A stretch of 64,000 bases of DNA from Pseudomonas sp. K2I15 (GTDB lineage: Bacteria > Pseudomonadota > Gammaproteobacteria > Pseudomonadales > Pseudomonadaceae), in contig NZ_NIXO01000019.1 of NCBI RefSeq assembly GCF_002204795.1, positions 36,988 to 100,987 on the forward strand, read 5' to 3'. Positions 51,542-60,109 of the stretch are shown one piece after another (positions within the stretch are counted from its first letter, which is position 1; every line of letters begins with the position of its first letter). The notes under the pieces are model-generated. The model was not told the origin of the DNA. It saw nothing but the letters and a program-made list of their open reading frames with translations, and did no database searches. Both the position numbers and the translations under genes were made by a program.

Positions 51542-53023
51542 TCAGTGGATATTGGCTAGCAGTTGTTCCAGAGTCTTGGTTACGCCGTGGTCGCGCAGGC
51601 TCTCGAAACACCGCTCAAACGCTGCCACAAACTCGGGTGAGTTGGGAATAGCCGTACCAAAAATCTCTTCCACGCCCAGTAGCCGTTTGCTGATTAACGC
51701 ATCCTCAGTTACCAGCCCCTGGCAAAACTGCGCACGGGGGTCCGGAATCCGGAAGATCACGCCATTCTCATCCACGCCTTTCAGGTACAGGGCCCACGCC
51801 GCAACCACCAGCGCCGCACGCTCGGTCTCGCGCCCATCGGCAATCAGCCGGTTGATGGTCGGTACGGTGAACTTGGGGAATTTCGACGAGCCATCGGAGC
51901 ATACGCGCTCCAACTGATCGGCAATCGCCTGGTTGGAGAAGCGGTCCACCAGGGTCTGCTTGTACTCGGTCAGGTCGATACCCGGTACCGGCGCCAGGTT
52001 TGGCGTGACGTCCAGGTCCATGTAGGCGCGCATATAGGCCACGAACAACGGGTCGTTCATGGTCTCGTGGACGAAGCGATAACCCTTCAGAAAACCCAGG
52101 TACGTCAGCGCCAGGTGGCTGCCGTTGAGCAAGCCGATCTTCATTTCTTCGTACGGCGTCACGTCATCGGTGAACTGCACGCCCACCGTCTCCCACGCCG
52201 GGCGACCATTGACGAATTTGTCTTCCAGCACCCACTGCACAAACGGCTCGCACACCACCGGCCAGGCGTCGTCGATGCCGTGCTCGTCGTGCAGTTGCAG
52301 GCGATGCGCGGTGCTGGTCATCGGCGTGATGCGGTCGACCATGGCATTCGGGAAGCTCACATTGGCCTTGATCCACTCCTGCAGGTCAGGGTTATGCAGT
52401 GCGGCGAAGGCCAGCAGGGCCTTGCGGGTCACGGCGCCGTTGTGAGGCAGGTTATCGCAGGACATCACAGTAAATGCCGCAACCCCGGCGGCACGGCGCT
52501 GGGTCAACGCGGCGCAGATAAAGCCGAATACGGTTTTCGGCGAGCCCGGGTTGGCCAGGTCATGCTGGATCTGCGGCAGGTTGGCCATGAACTCGCCGTT
52601 GCTGTCGTCGATGCAGTAGCCGCCTTCGGTGATGGTCAGCGAGACGATGCGAATCTGTGGGCTGGCCAGCTTGTCGATCAGCGCCTGGGCACCGTCTTCG
52701 GCCAGCAGCATGTCGCTGATGGAGCCGATAACGCGCACTTCGGTGTCGTTGGTATCACCCAGTTCATACAGGGTAAACAGGTAGTCCTGGCCGGCCAGGT
52801 CGTCCCGGGCCTTGCGGTCTTCACCGCGCAGGCCAACGCCGCAAATGCTCCAGTCCAGGCCCACGCCGGTGTTCATCAAGGCATCGGTGTAATACGCCTG
52901 GTGGGCGCGGTGGAATCCGCCGACGCCGATGTGCGCGATGCCCTGGCTGGTGTTGGCAACCGCATAGGTGGGCAGTTGCACTTCAGGGGCCAGTTGCGTG
53001 AGGTTTTGCTTGTTCAGTTTCAT
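51542..53023 (-). CDS. mtlD: mannitol 2-dehydrogenase
   Basis: A 493-residue polyol dehydrogenase that oxidises D-mannitol to D-fructose and D-arabitol to D-xylulose with NAD+. The residues fall exactly on the numbering of the P. fluorescens enzyme: Asn191 (SCDNLPHNG), Lys295, Asn300 and His303 (KIGLLNGSH). The dinucleotide site is IAHIGVGGFHRAHQAYY. It is the fifth gene of the mtl operon, directly behind the ABC ATPase. Confidence 0.96.
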   Translation of the reverse strand: MKLNKQNLTQLAPEVQLPTYAVANTSQGIAHIGVGGFHRAHQAYYTDALMNTGVGLDWSICGVGLRGEDRKARDDLAGQDYLFTLYELGDTNDTEVRVIGSISDMLLAEDGAQALIDKLASPQIRIVSLTITEGGYCIDDSNGEFMANLPQIQHDLANPGSPKTVFGFICAALTQRRAAGVAAFTVMSCDNLPHNGAVTRKALLAFAALHNPDLQEWIKANVSFPNAMVDRITPMTSTAHRLQLHDEHGIDDAWPVVCEPFVQWVLEDKFVNGRPAWETVGVQFTDDVTPYEEMKIGLLNGSHLALTYLGFLKGYRFVHETMNDPLFVAYMRAYMDLDVTPNLAPVPGIDLTEYKQTLVDRFSNQAIADQLERVCSDGSSKFPKFTVPTINRLIADGRETERAALVVAAWALYLKGVDENGVIFRIPDPRAQFCQGLVTEDALISKRLLGVEEIFGTAIPNSPEFVAAFERCFESLRDHGVTKTLEQLLANIH

Positions 53024-53041
53024 CAGGAAATTCTCGCGAAA

Positions 53042-54145
53042 TCAGGCGGCGGCGCGCAGCGGACGGGCCACGGCAACACCGTCAGCGTCGAACAGATGGC
53101 ATTGGGTCGGGTCCAGGTGCAACTGCAGGGTTTCGCCATATTGGCTGGCCATGTCGCCCCGGATACGCAGGGTCAACGGCTCTTTGCTGGCGGTGATGAC
53201 GTGGCAGAAGGTGTCGCTGCCCAGGCGTTCGCCGACGTCGGCGGTGACGGTCAGGGTGGCTTGCCCCGGCGAGGCGATTTCCAGATGCTCCGGACGAATG
53301 CCCAGGGTCACCGCGCTGCCAAGGCTCAAGGTCGCGCTGCTCAGGGGCAGAGCGATACGGCCGCCGGCGTCCAGTTCGACTTCGCAGCTCTGTGCGTCAA
53401 CACGGGTAACCTTGCCTTTGAGGAAGCCCATTTTCGGCGTGCCCAAAAAGCCTGCGACAAACAGGTTGGCCGGCTGGTGATACAGCTCCAGCGGCGAGCC
53501 CACCTGTTCCACACGGCCGCTGTTGAGCACCACCACCTTGTCGGCCAGGGTCATGGCTTCGACCTGGTCGTGGGTCACGTAGATCATGGTGGCTTGCAGT
53601 TCTTTATGCAGGCGCGACAGCTCCAGGCGCATTTGCACGCGCAGGGCGGCATCGAGGTTGGACAGCGGTTCATCGAAGAGGAAAATCTTCGGGTTGCGCA
53701 CAATCGCGCGGCCGATCGCTACACGCTGACGCTGGCCGCCAGACAACTGCTTGGGCTTGCGCTCAAGCAAAGGGCCCAGCTCCAGGATGCGCGCTGCTTC
53801 GTTGACCTTGCTCTCGACAATCTTCTTGTCGACGCCGGCCAGGTCCAGGGCAAACGACATATTTTTGCGCACGCTCATGTGCGGGTACAGGGCGTAGGTC
53901 TGGAACACCATCGCCAGGTCGCGCTTGGCCGGGGTGACTTCGGTGATGTCGCGGCCATCCAGTTCGATGGTGCCTTCGCTGACTTCTTCCAGGCCCGCAA
54001 TCAAGCGCAGCAGGGTGGATTTACCGCAGCCCGACGGGCCGACGAACACCACGAATTCCTTGTCGTTCACTTCAAGGTCGATGCCCTTGATGATGGAGAA
54101 ACCTTCGAAGCCTTTTTGCAGATTCTTGATTTTCAGGTTGGCCAT
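53042..54145 (-). CDS. mtlK: polyol ABC transporter, ATP-binding subunit
   Basis: A 367-residue MalK/UgpC-type ATPase. Walker A is GPSGCGKSTLLR (about residues 36-47), the signature LSGGQRQRVAIGRA, Walker B IFLFDEPLSNLDA and the switch His in YVTHDQVEA. A TOBE domain fills the last 120 residues. GGAGG precedes the ATG. It energises mannitol/sorbitol/arabitol uptake with MtlE, F and G. Confidence 0.95.
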   Translation of the reverse strand: MANLKIKNLQKGFEGFSIIKGIDLEVNDKEFVVFVGPSGCGKSTLLRLIAGLEEVSEGTIELDGRDITEVTPAKRDLAMVFQTYALYPHMSVRKNMSFALDLAGVDKKIVESKVNEAARILELGPLLERKPKQLSGGQRQRVAIGRAIVRNPKIFLFDEPLSNLDAALRVQMRLELSRLHKELQATMIYVTHDQVEAMTLADKVVVLNSGRVEQVGSPLELYHQPANLFVAGFLGTPKMGFLKGKVTRVDAQSCEVELDAGGRIALPLSSATLSLGSAVTLGIRPEHLEIASPGQATLTVTADVGERLGSDTFCHVITASKEPLTLRIRGDMASQYGETLQLHLDPTQCHLFDADGVAVARPLRAAA

Positions 54146-54182
54146 GATGGGCCTCCGCTTCTAAATATTTTTGAAGGAGCCG

Positions 54183-55013
54183 TTACTTCACGGCGCCGAA
54201 GGACAAACCGCGGACCAGCTGTTTCTGGCTGATCCAGCCAAAGATCAGGATCGGCGCACAGGCCAGGGTCGACACGGCAGACAATTTGGCCCAGAACAAG
54301 CCTTCGGGGCTGGAGTAGGAGGCGATCAACGCGGTCAGCGGCGCGGCGTTGGACGAGGTCAGGTTCAGCGACCAGAACGCTTCGTTCCAGCACAGGATCA
54401 GCGACAGCAACACTGTGGAAGCCAGGCCACCCTTGGCGATCGGCAGCAGCACCCGGACCATTTCCTGCCACAGGGTGGCGCCGTCCAGGCGAGCGGCTTC
54501 GAGGATGTCCTTGGGGATGTCCTTGAAGTAGGTGTAAACCATCCAGACCACGATCGGCAGGTTGATCAGCGTGTAGATGATGATCAACGCGATGCGCGTG
54601 TCCAGCAGGCCAAAGGTCTTGGCCAGCAGGTAGATCGGCATCAGCACGCCCACCGGCGGCAGCATCTTGGTGGAGAGCATCCACAGCAACGTGCCCTTGG
54701 TGCGCTTGGTCTCGTAGAACGCCATGGAGTAGGCGGCCGGTACCGAGATCAACAGGCACAAGGCGGTGGCGCTGAAGGAAATCAGCACCGAGTTCCAGGC
54801 GTAGCTGAAGTAGTTGCTGCGCTCGTTGATGTGCAGGTAGTTCTCCAGCGTCGGCGTGAAGATGAACTGCGGCGGGGTGGCGAACGCGTCGATTTCGGTC
54901 TTGAAGCTGGTCAGCACCATCCAGAAGATCGGGAAGAAAATCAGGATCGCGATGGCCCAGGCCAGGGTGCCGAGCAGCACGCTTTGCAGGCGGCGGGATT
55001 GTTGAAGCGTCAT
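54183..55013 (-). CDS. mtlG: polyol ABC transporter permease
   Basis: A 276-residue MalG-like inner-membrane subunit with six helices. The EAA loop that docks on the ATPase is DILEAARLDGATLWQEMVRV followed by LLPIAKGGL. It lies between mtlF and mtlK on the same strand with short gaps (10 and 37 bases). Confidence 0.94.
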   Translation of the reverse strand: MTLQQSRRLQSVLLGTLAWAIAILIFFPIFWMVLTSFKTEIDAFATPPQFIFTPTLENYLHINERSNYFSYAWNSVLISFSATALCLLISVPAAYSMAFYETKRTKGTLLWMLSTKMLPPVGVLMPIYLLAKTFGLLDTRIALIIIYTLINLPIVVWMVYTYFKDIPKDILEAARLDGATLWQEMVRVLLPIAKGGLASTVLLSLILCWNEAFWSLNLTSSNAAPLTALIASYSSPEGLFWAKLSAVSTLACAPILIFGWISQKQLVRGLSFGAVK

Positions 55014-55023
55014 GGCGCGGCCC

Positions 55024-55950
55024 TCAAGGCTTGTCAGTCAGGTTTTTGCCGATCATCCGCACCAGGATGATCGCCGCGATATTGGCGATGACCACGGCAA
55101 TCAAGCCGCCGGCCGAGGCCATGCCCACATCGAACTGCACCAGCGCCTGGTTGTAGATCAGGTAGGCGAGGTTGGTCGACGCGTAGCCGGGGCCACCGTT
55201 GGTGGTGGTGAAGATTTCAGCGAACACCGAGAGCAGGAAGATCGTTTCGATCATCACCACCACGGCAATCGGGCGCGCCAGGTGCGGCAGGGTCAGGTGC
55301 CAGAAGATCGCGATGGCGCCGGCACCGTCCAGGCGGGCGGCTTCCTTTTGTTCCTGGTCGAGGGACTGCATGGCGGTCATCAGCAGCAGGATCGCGAAGG
55401 GCAGCCATTGCCAGGACACGATGATAATGATCGACAGCAACGGGTAATGGGCGAGCCAGTCCACGGGCTGGGCGCCGAACAGCTTCCACACGTAGGCGAG
55501 AATTCCCGACACCGGGTGGAAAATCAGGTTCTTCCAGATCAGCGCACCGACGGTGGGCATGATGAAGAACGGTGAAATCAGCAACACCCGCACCAGGCCG
55601 CGACCGAAGAACTCGCTGGCTTCCAGCAGGGCGCTGATCAGTACGCCAAACACCACGCTGATCAGCAGCACGCTGCCCACCAGCAACAGGGTGTTGGTGG
55701 CGCCGGGCAGGAAGCCCGAGTCGGTGATGAAGTAGGTGAAGTTCTCCAGCCCCACGAATTGGTTTTCGCCGGGGTAGAGCAGGTTGTAGCGAATCAGCGA
55801 GAAGTACAGGGTCATGCCCAGCGGCACGATCATCCACAGCAGCAACAAAGCCACCGAGGGGCTGACGAGGAACCAGCCGGGGTTGATCAGGCGGCTTTTA
55901 CGCGGCTTGTCCGGCGTAGCGGTTTGCACTTGGGCAGTGGTGGTATTCAT
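55024..55950 (-). CDS. mtlF: polyol ABC transporter permease
   Basis: A 308-residue MalF-like inner-membrane subunit with six helices and a short polar N-terminal tail (MNTTTAQVQTATPDKPRKSR). The EAA loop is QKEAARLDGAGAIAIFWHLT followed by LPHLARPIAV. It pairs with mtlG to form the membrane pore. A REP pair separates it from mtlE. Confidence 0.94.
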   Translation of the reverse strand: MNTTTAQVQTATPDKPRKSRLINPGWFLVSPSVALLLLWMIVPLGMTLYFSLIRYNLLYPGENQFVGLENFTYFITDSGFLPGATNTLLLVGSVLLISVVFGVLISALLEASEFFGRGLVRVLLISPFFIMPTVGALIWKNLIFHPVSGILAYVWKLFGAQPVDWLAHYPLLSIIIIVSWQWLPFAILLLMTAMQSLDQEQKEAARLDGAGAIAIFWHLTLPHLARPIAVVVMIETIFLLSVFAEIFTTTNGGPGYASTNLAYLIYNQALVQFDVGMASAGGLIAVVIANIAAIILVRMIGKNLTDKP

Positions 55951-55988
55951 GGTGATCAGGACCGATTAGAGGCAGGTACGCAAAGCCC

Positions 55989-56075
55989 CTGTGGGAGCGG
56001 GCTTGCTCGCGAAGGTATTCCAGGCGCATTGCGGCGTCGGATGTACCTTTTTCGCGAGCAAGCTCGCTCCTACAG
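55989..56075. repeat. REP pair between mtlE and mtlF
   Basis: CTGTGGGAGCGGGCTTGCTC (from 55989) faces an inverted copy ending at 56075 (CGCGAGCAAGCTCGCTCCTA, then CAG). The hairpin just behind mtlE could stabilise the 3' end of the binding-protein message and raise its level relative to the permeases, a known role for such elements in ABC operons; here it is inference. Confidence 0.92.
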
Positions 56076-56085
56076 GTAGTGGGGG

Positions 56086-57396
56086 TTATTTGGGATAACC
56101 GGCCCGCTTCATTTCGCGTTCGGTGAAGGTCTGCGAATCCGCCAGGGCTTTGTCTACCGTCGAGCCACCGGTCAGTGCGCTGGAGAAGAACTTGCCGACC
56201 TGGGTACCAATCGCCTGGAATTCAGGAATGGTCACCAACTGGATGCCTACATATGGCACCGGCTTGGCCGACGGGTCTTTCGGGTCGGCGACTTTCAGCG
56301 ATTCCAGCGTCACCTTGGCAAACGGTGCAGCCTTCATGTATTCGTCGCTGTAGGTCGACTTGCGGGTACCTGGCGGTACGTTGGCAATGCCGTCGGTCTT
56401 GGCGACCAACTGGCTGTATTCCTTGGAAGTGGCCCAGGTGGTGAAGACCTTGGCGGCGTCCTTGGCTTTGGAACTGGCCGGAATACCCAGGGACCAGGAG
56501 TACAGCCACGAAGTACCTTTCTCGGTTTTCTCGTGCGGTGCAAAGGTGAAGCCGACGTGGTCAGCCACTTTGCTTTGGGTCTTGTCGGTGACAAACGAGC
56601 CGGCGACGCTGGCGTCGACCCAGATCGCGCACTTGCCGCTGTTGAACAGCGCCAGGTTTTCGTTGAAACCGTTGCTGGAAGCGCCCGGCGGGCCGGATTT
56701 TTTCATGTTGTCGACGTAGAAATTCAGCGCGTCTTTCCACTCGGGCCCGTTGAATTCAGGCTGCCACTTCTCATCGAACCAGCGCGCACCGTAACCGTTG
56801 GCCAGGGTGGTGATCAGCGCCATGTTCTCGCCCCAGCCGGCTTTGCCGCGCAGGCACAGGCCATACTGCTCTTTGTCTTTGTTGGTGAGTTTGGCGGCGA
56901 ACTCGCCGATCTGCGTCCAGGTTGGGTGCTCAGGCATGGTCAGCCCGGCGTCCTTGAACAGGTCGGTGCGGTAGTAGGTGATGGAGCTTTCGGCGTAGAA
57001 CGGCAGGGCGTACAGCGAGCCCTTGACGGAAAGGCCGTCACGTACGGACGGGAAAACGTCGTCCAGGTCGTAGGAAGCAGGCAGGTCCTTCATCGGTTCC
57101 AGCCAGCCTTTGGCGCCCCAGAGTGCAGCTTCGTACATGCCGATGGTCAGCACGTCGAACTGTCCGCCTTGGGTGGCGATGTCGGTGGTGAGGCGTTGGC
57201 GCAGGACGTTTTCTTCGAGTACCACCCAGTTCAGCTTGATCTCCGGATGCTCGGTCTCGAAGGTTTTCGAGAGCTTTTGCATGCGAATCATGTCGCTGTT
57301 GTTGACGGTGGCAATGGTCAGGGTTTGCGCGCCAAGACTGACGGCACTGAGGGTCATACAGGTACAGGCAAGCAGAGCTTTAGCTGTGAACTTCAT
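56086..57396 (-). CDS. mtlE: polyol ABC transporter periplasmic binding protein
   Basis: A 436-residue solute-binding protein. The start at 57396 has GGAG six bases upstream and gives a signal peptide (MKFTAKALLACTCMTLSAVS, cut after LGAQ). The mature part is a MalE-type binding protein for mannitol, sorbitol and arabitol: LTIATVNNSDMIRMQKLSKT, YALPFYAESSITYYRTDLFK, and WTQIGEFAAKLTNKDKEQYG. It is the first structural gene of the mtl operon, behind the MtlR-responsive promoter region. Confidence 0.95.
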   Translation of the reverse strand: MKFTAKALLACTCMTLSAVSLGAQTLTIATVNNSDMIRMQKLSKTFETEHPEIKLNWVVLEENVLRQRLTTDIATQGGQFDVLTIGMYEAALWGAKGWLEPMKDLPASYDLDDVFPSVRDGLSVKGSLYALPFYAESSITYYRTDLFKDAGLTMPEHPTWTQIGEFAAKLTNKDKEQYGLCLRGKAGWGENMALITTLANGYGARWFDEKWQPEFNGPEWKDALNFYVDNMKKSGPPGASSNGFNENLALFNSGKCAIWVDASVAGSFVTDKTQSKVADHVGFTFAPHEKTEKGTSWLYSWSLGIPASSKAKDAAKVFTTWATSKEYSQLVAKTDGIANVPPGTRKSTYSDEYMKAAPFAKVTLESLKVADPKDPSAKPVPYVGIQLVTIPEFQAIGTQVGKFFSSALTGGSTVDKALADSQTFTEREMKRAGYPK

Positions 57397-57611
57397 CGCG
57401 CACTCCATTTCTGCGCCCAGGGGCTACAGAAGGACAGTTATTGTTGTTGTGTCTTCCACGAGAGCTGGAAGAGTGTGCGTTGATTACAGCCTTCAATTGG
57501 CGTGCTGACAAATCCTTGGGAGCACTGCTACTGATACTTTTTTGCACTCGGTCTGAAAAGCGCTGAAACGATTCGCTGGGTGCGATCGGCTTCCTGCGTG
57601 AACGCGATGCA
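57397..57611 (-). promoter_or_regulatory. mtlE promoter/MtlR control region
   Basis: The 332-base gap between mtlR and mtlE holds a REP cluster at its mtlR side and about 215 bases of probable control DNA. A perfect 7-base inverted repeat TCTTCCA (57452-57458) / TGGAAGA (57466-57472) lies about 55 bases before the mtlE start and would be in the 5' leader. Upstream, on the minus strand, the imperfect direct repeats AGCAGTGC and TCAGCACG around 57506-57530 are reasonable AraC-type half-sites. Exact -10/-35 elements are not clear to me. Confidence 0.45.
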
Positions 57612-57612
57612 A

Positions 57613-57718
57613 ATGTGGGGGCTTGCTCGCGAAGGCGGTGAATCAGCCGACATTTGCGCCGGCTGACACACTGCATTCGCGAGCAAGCCCGCTCCCACAC
57701 AAGCGGGTTCCCACAGGA
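57613..57718. repeat. REP cluster between mtlR and mtlE
   Basis: ATGTGGGGGCTTGCTCGCGA (from 57613) faces an inverted copy at about 57673-57700 (TTCGCGAGCAAGCCCGCTCC, then CACAC), followed by a third degenerate arm (AAGCGGGTTCCCACAGGAG, 57700-57718). The first arm lacks the usual AGCGG stretch. Confidence 0.88.
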
Positions 57719-57728
57719 GCGCGCGTTT

Positions 57729-58634
57729 TTAAGCAAGGTTTTGTTCGGTCAGGCGCTGTACCGCCAGGCGGCGGTAGTGGGAAGGGGTCATGCCCTTGAG
57801 CTGCTGGAACCGGCGGTTGAAGTTGGAGATGTTGTTGAAGCCCGACTCGAAGCACACGTCGGTCACGGCTTTGTCGCCATCGGCCAGCAGCTCGCAGGAT
57901 TTGCTGATGCGCAGGCGATTGACAAATTCGATGAAGGTGCGGCCCGTGGCTTGTTTAAACACGCGGGAGAAGTAGGTGGGCTTCATGCCGAGGTATTCAG
58001 CTACTTCTTCCAGGGACAATTCCCGCGCGTAGTGGGCAAAGATGTAGTCCACCGCCCGGTTGGTGCGGTCGATGCTGTGTTCGTCCGCCAGTTGTGGGGT
58101 GGTCACGCCTGAGAGCAGTTGGTAGTCCTCGCAGGCACTGAGCACTTCCATCAGGATGAAGAAGTGCCCCAGGCGCGCCATGCCCTGGGCGTCCTCGATG
58201 CGCTGCATCAGGGTCATGGCCTGGGCGATGGTCTTTTTGCAGCGAAATTCGATGCCGTATTGCGCCCGCTCCAGCAACGGCGTCAGGGTCTTGAGTTCGG
58301 CAAAGATATGGCTGCCGCCATCGAGCAGCTCGTCGGTGAAGTTCACCAGCATGTCGCGCTTGGGCACCACTTCGTCCTCGGCCACCTGGCTGATCCAGTT
58401 GTGGGGCAAGTTGGGGCCGGTGAGGAACAGGCTTTCCGGGTAGAAGTTGCCGATGTAGTCGCCGATAAACACCTTGCCGGAGCTGGCGACGATCAGGTGC
58501 AGCTCGTATTCCTTGTGGAAATGCCAGCGCACCAACGGGCACGGGAAGCCGTGTTGGCGATAGATGATGGACAGACCGTTGTGATCGTCCATCAGCTCGT
58601 AGGACGGGTCGGTGATTCTCGCTGCTCGGGTCAT
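57729..58634 (-). CDS. mtlR: AraC-family activator of the mannitol operon
   Basis: A 301-residue regulator. The N-terminal half is a cupin-like sugar-binding domain (CPLVRWHFHKEYELHLIVAS), and the last 100 residues have two helix-turn-helix units (LSLEEVAEYLGMKPTYFSRV and SCELLADGDKAVTDVCFESG, closing with GFNNISNFNRRFQQLKGMTP). It is directly upstream of mtlE in the same direction, as described for P. fluorescens, and should activate mtlEFGKDYZ with mannitol, sorbitol or arabitol. Confidence 0.94.
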   Translation of the reverse strand: MTRAARITDPSYELMDDHNGLSIIYRQHGFPCPLVRWHFHKEYELHLIVASSGKVFIGDYIGNFYPESLFLTGPNLPHNWISQVAEDEVVPKRDMLVNFTDELLDGGSHIFAELKTLTPLLERAQYGIEFRCKKTIAQAMTLMQRIEDAQGMARLGHFFILMEVLSACEDYQLLSGVTTPQLADEHSIDRTNRAVDYIFAHYARELSLEEVAEYLGMKPTYFSRVFKQATGRTFIEFVNRLRISKSCELLADGDKAVTDVCFESGFNNISNFNRRFQQLKGMTPSHYRRLAVQRLTEQNLA

Positions 58635-58705
58635 GCTGCAGTCGCTTTATTGTGGTTGCGAAAAGGATAATGCCCCCTTGCGCGCCACCTCGCCAGCGTC
58701 GGTGT

Positions 58706-59989
58706 TTATAGGCTGCGGTTTTTCGCCTCGATCCACTGCGCCATGTACTGGGTACTTTTGTGCAGGTGGTGGCGCAGCATGCTGCCGGTGAAATTGTTGC
58801 GGCGGTGCTCGGTCAGTTCGTTGCGGCACTGCTCCAGGCGTTGCACCAGCGCCGGGCCGTGTACGTCCTGTGCATAGCGGCGCACCAGTAACTCGCGGCC
58901 CGCTTCCTGGGCCTGAACCCAACGTTCGCGGTCCTGATACAGGGCGGCGGCAGCCTTGGCCAGGGTGCTGGCGCTGTTTTCGACCACACCGGGCCACGGT
59001 TCACCCATGGCTTCGGCGCCCACCGGTGTGGTGACGCTCGGTGTGCCACAGAGCATCGCATCGGCCAGCTTGCCCTTGATGCCTGCGCCAAACCGCAGCG
59101 GCGCCAGGCAGATACGCGCGGCGGTCATTACCTGCAACGCGTCCTCGGCCCAGTTCATCACATGAAAGCCCTGGGCCGGGTTGTGCAGGGCGGTAGCCTT
59201 GGGCGGCGTGTAGGCGCCATAAACATGCAGTTGAGCACCGGGCAGTTGCTGGCGAATCAGCGGCCAGACGCTGTTCTTCATCCATAGCACGGCATCCCAG
59301 TTCGGCGCATGGCGGAAATTCCCGATACTGAGGAAGTGCGCACGGTCTTCAAACGGCACGAAGGCTTCGGTGGGCGGTGTCAGCATCAGCGGGCACCCGT
59401 GGAGCAGGGCAGCCGGCACCTTGAAGTGTTCGGTCAGCAAGCGGCTTTCCACGTCGGAGATCATCAGGCTGATGTCGCAGCGGTAAATCGCCGCTATCTC
59501 GCGTTTGGCCACGTCGGTGTCGGCCATGTAAGCGAATTCGGTCGCCAGGTCCGGGCTGAACAAAGGGCTGAAGTCGTCGGCGTCGGGTTGAGCTTTAAGG
59601 AAATCCTTGAGGCGCTGCTGACGGGCATCCCGCAGGCTTTGCAGGTCGCACGTCTCCAGGACGCGCAGGGCCTGCGGGCAGGACTTTTCCACGCGCCAGC
59701 CGAACTGTTCTTCCATCATGAAACGGTCGAACAGCACGATATCGGGTGCCAACTGCTGGATAAACTCGTCGAAACTGCTGTTATTCAGCTCGATCGCACA
59801 TTCGCGAATGCCCAGGGCGGGCAAGTCGGCCTTGTGTTCGCCGGTGACGGCCGGGCTGCTGAAGGTTATGTCCCAACCTTGGGCCAGGAAACTCTCCAGA
59901 ATCTGCATCATGTGCCCGCCGGCCGCCGAAGATCGGGGCTCTGGCCAGACGTAGCCAATGACCAGGACTTTGGTGGCGGGCTGATTCAT
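58706..59989 (-). CDS. glycosyltransferase, family-4-like
   Basis: A 427-residue GT-B enzyme. The start at 59989 gives MNQPATKVLVIGYVWPEPRS, the usual N-terminal Rossmann strand, whereas the longer frame adds an unlikely tail. The acceptor domain runs to about residue 220; the donor domain begins AHFLSIGNFRHAPNWDAVLW and carries the nucleotide-sugar site ICLAPLRFGAGIKGKLADAM, CGTPSVTTPVGAEAM (the glycine loop and Glu-type motif). It lies behind nicT on the same strand but is unrelated in function; cell-surface polysaccharide or protein glycosylation is possible. No neighbours help. Confidence 0.85.
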   Translation of the reverse strand: MNQPATKVLVIGYVWPEPRSSAAGGHMMQILESFLAQGWDITFSSPAVTGEHKADLPALGIRECAIELNNSSFDEFIQQLAPDIVLFDRFMMEEQFGWRVEKSCPQALRVLETCDLQSLRDARQQRLKDFLKAQPDADDFSPLFSPDLATEFAYMADTDVAKREIAAIYRCDISLMISDVESRLLTEHFKVPAALLHGCPLMLTPPTEAFVPFEDRAHFLSIGNFRHAPNWDAVLWMKNSVWPLIRQQLPGAQLHVYGAYTPPKATALHNPAQGFHVMNWAEDALQVMTAARICLAPLRFGAGIKGKLADAMLCGTPSVTTPVGAEAMGEPWPGVVENSASTLAKAAAALYQDRERWVQAQEAGRELLVRRYAQDVHGPALVQRLEQCRNELTEHRRNNFTGSMLRHHLHKSTQYMAQWIEAKNRSL

Positions 59990-60109
59990 CAACAATGGAT
60001 TCCTTGAAGGGCTGGGCAAAAGCGCGCAATTAAACCACAGCCCCTCAAGTTCCGGCGCGGTCAGCGGAAGATGTTGACGGTTGGCCACCTGACCAGGAAA
60101 TTGTTGTTA

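Noticed and set aside
52067..54232. Long open frame (about 720 codons) on the plus strand opposite mtlD and mtlK
   Set aside because: It is an antisense shadow of two well-identified genes in high-GC DNA; its translation is low-complexity, rich in His, Gln and Gly, with no start site or family motif.
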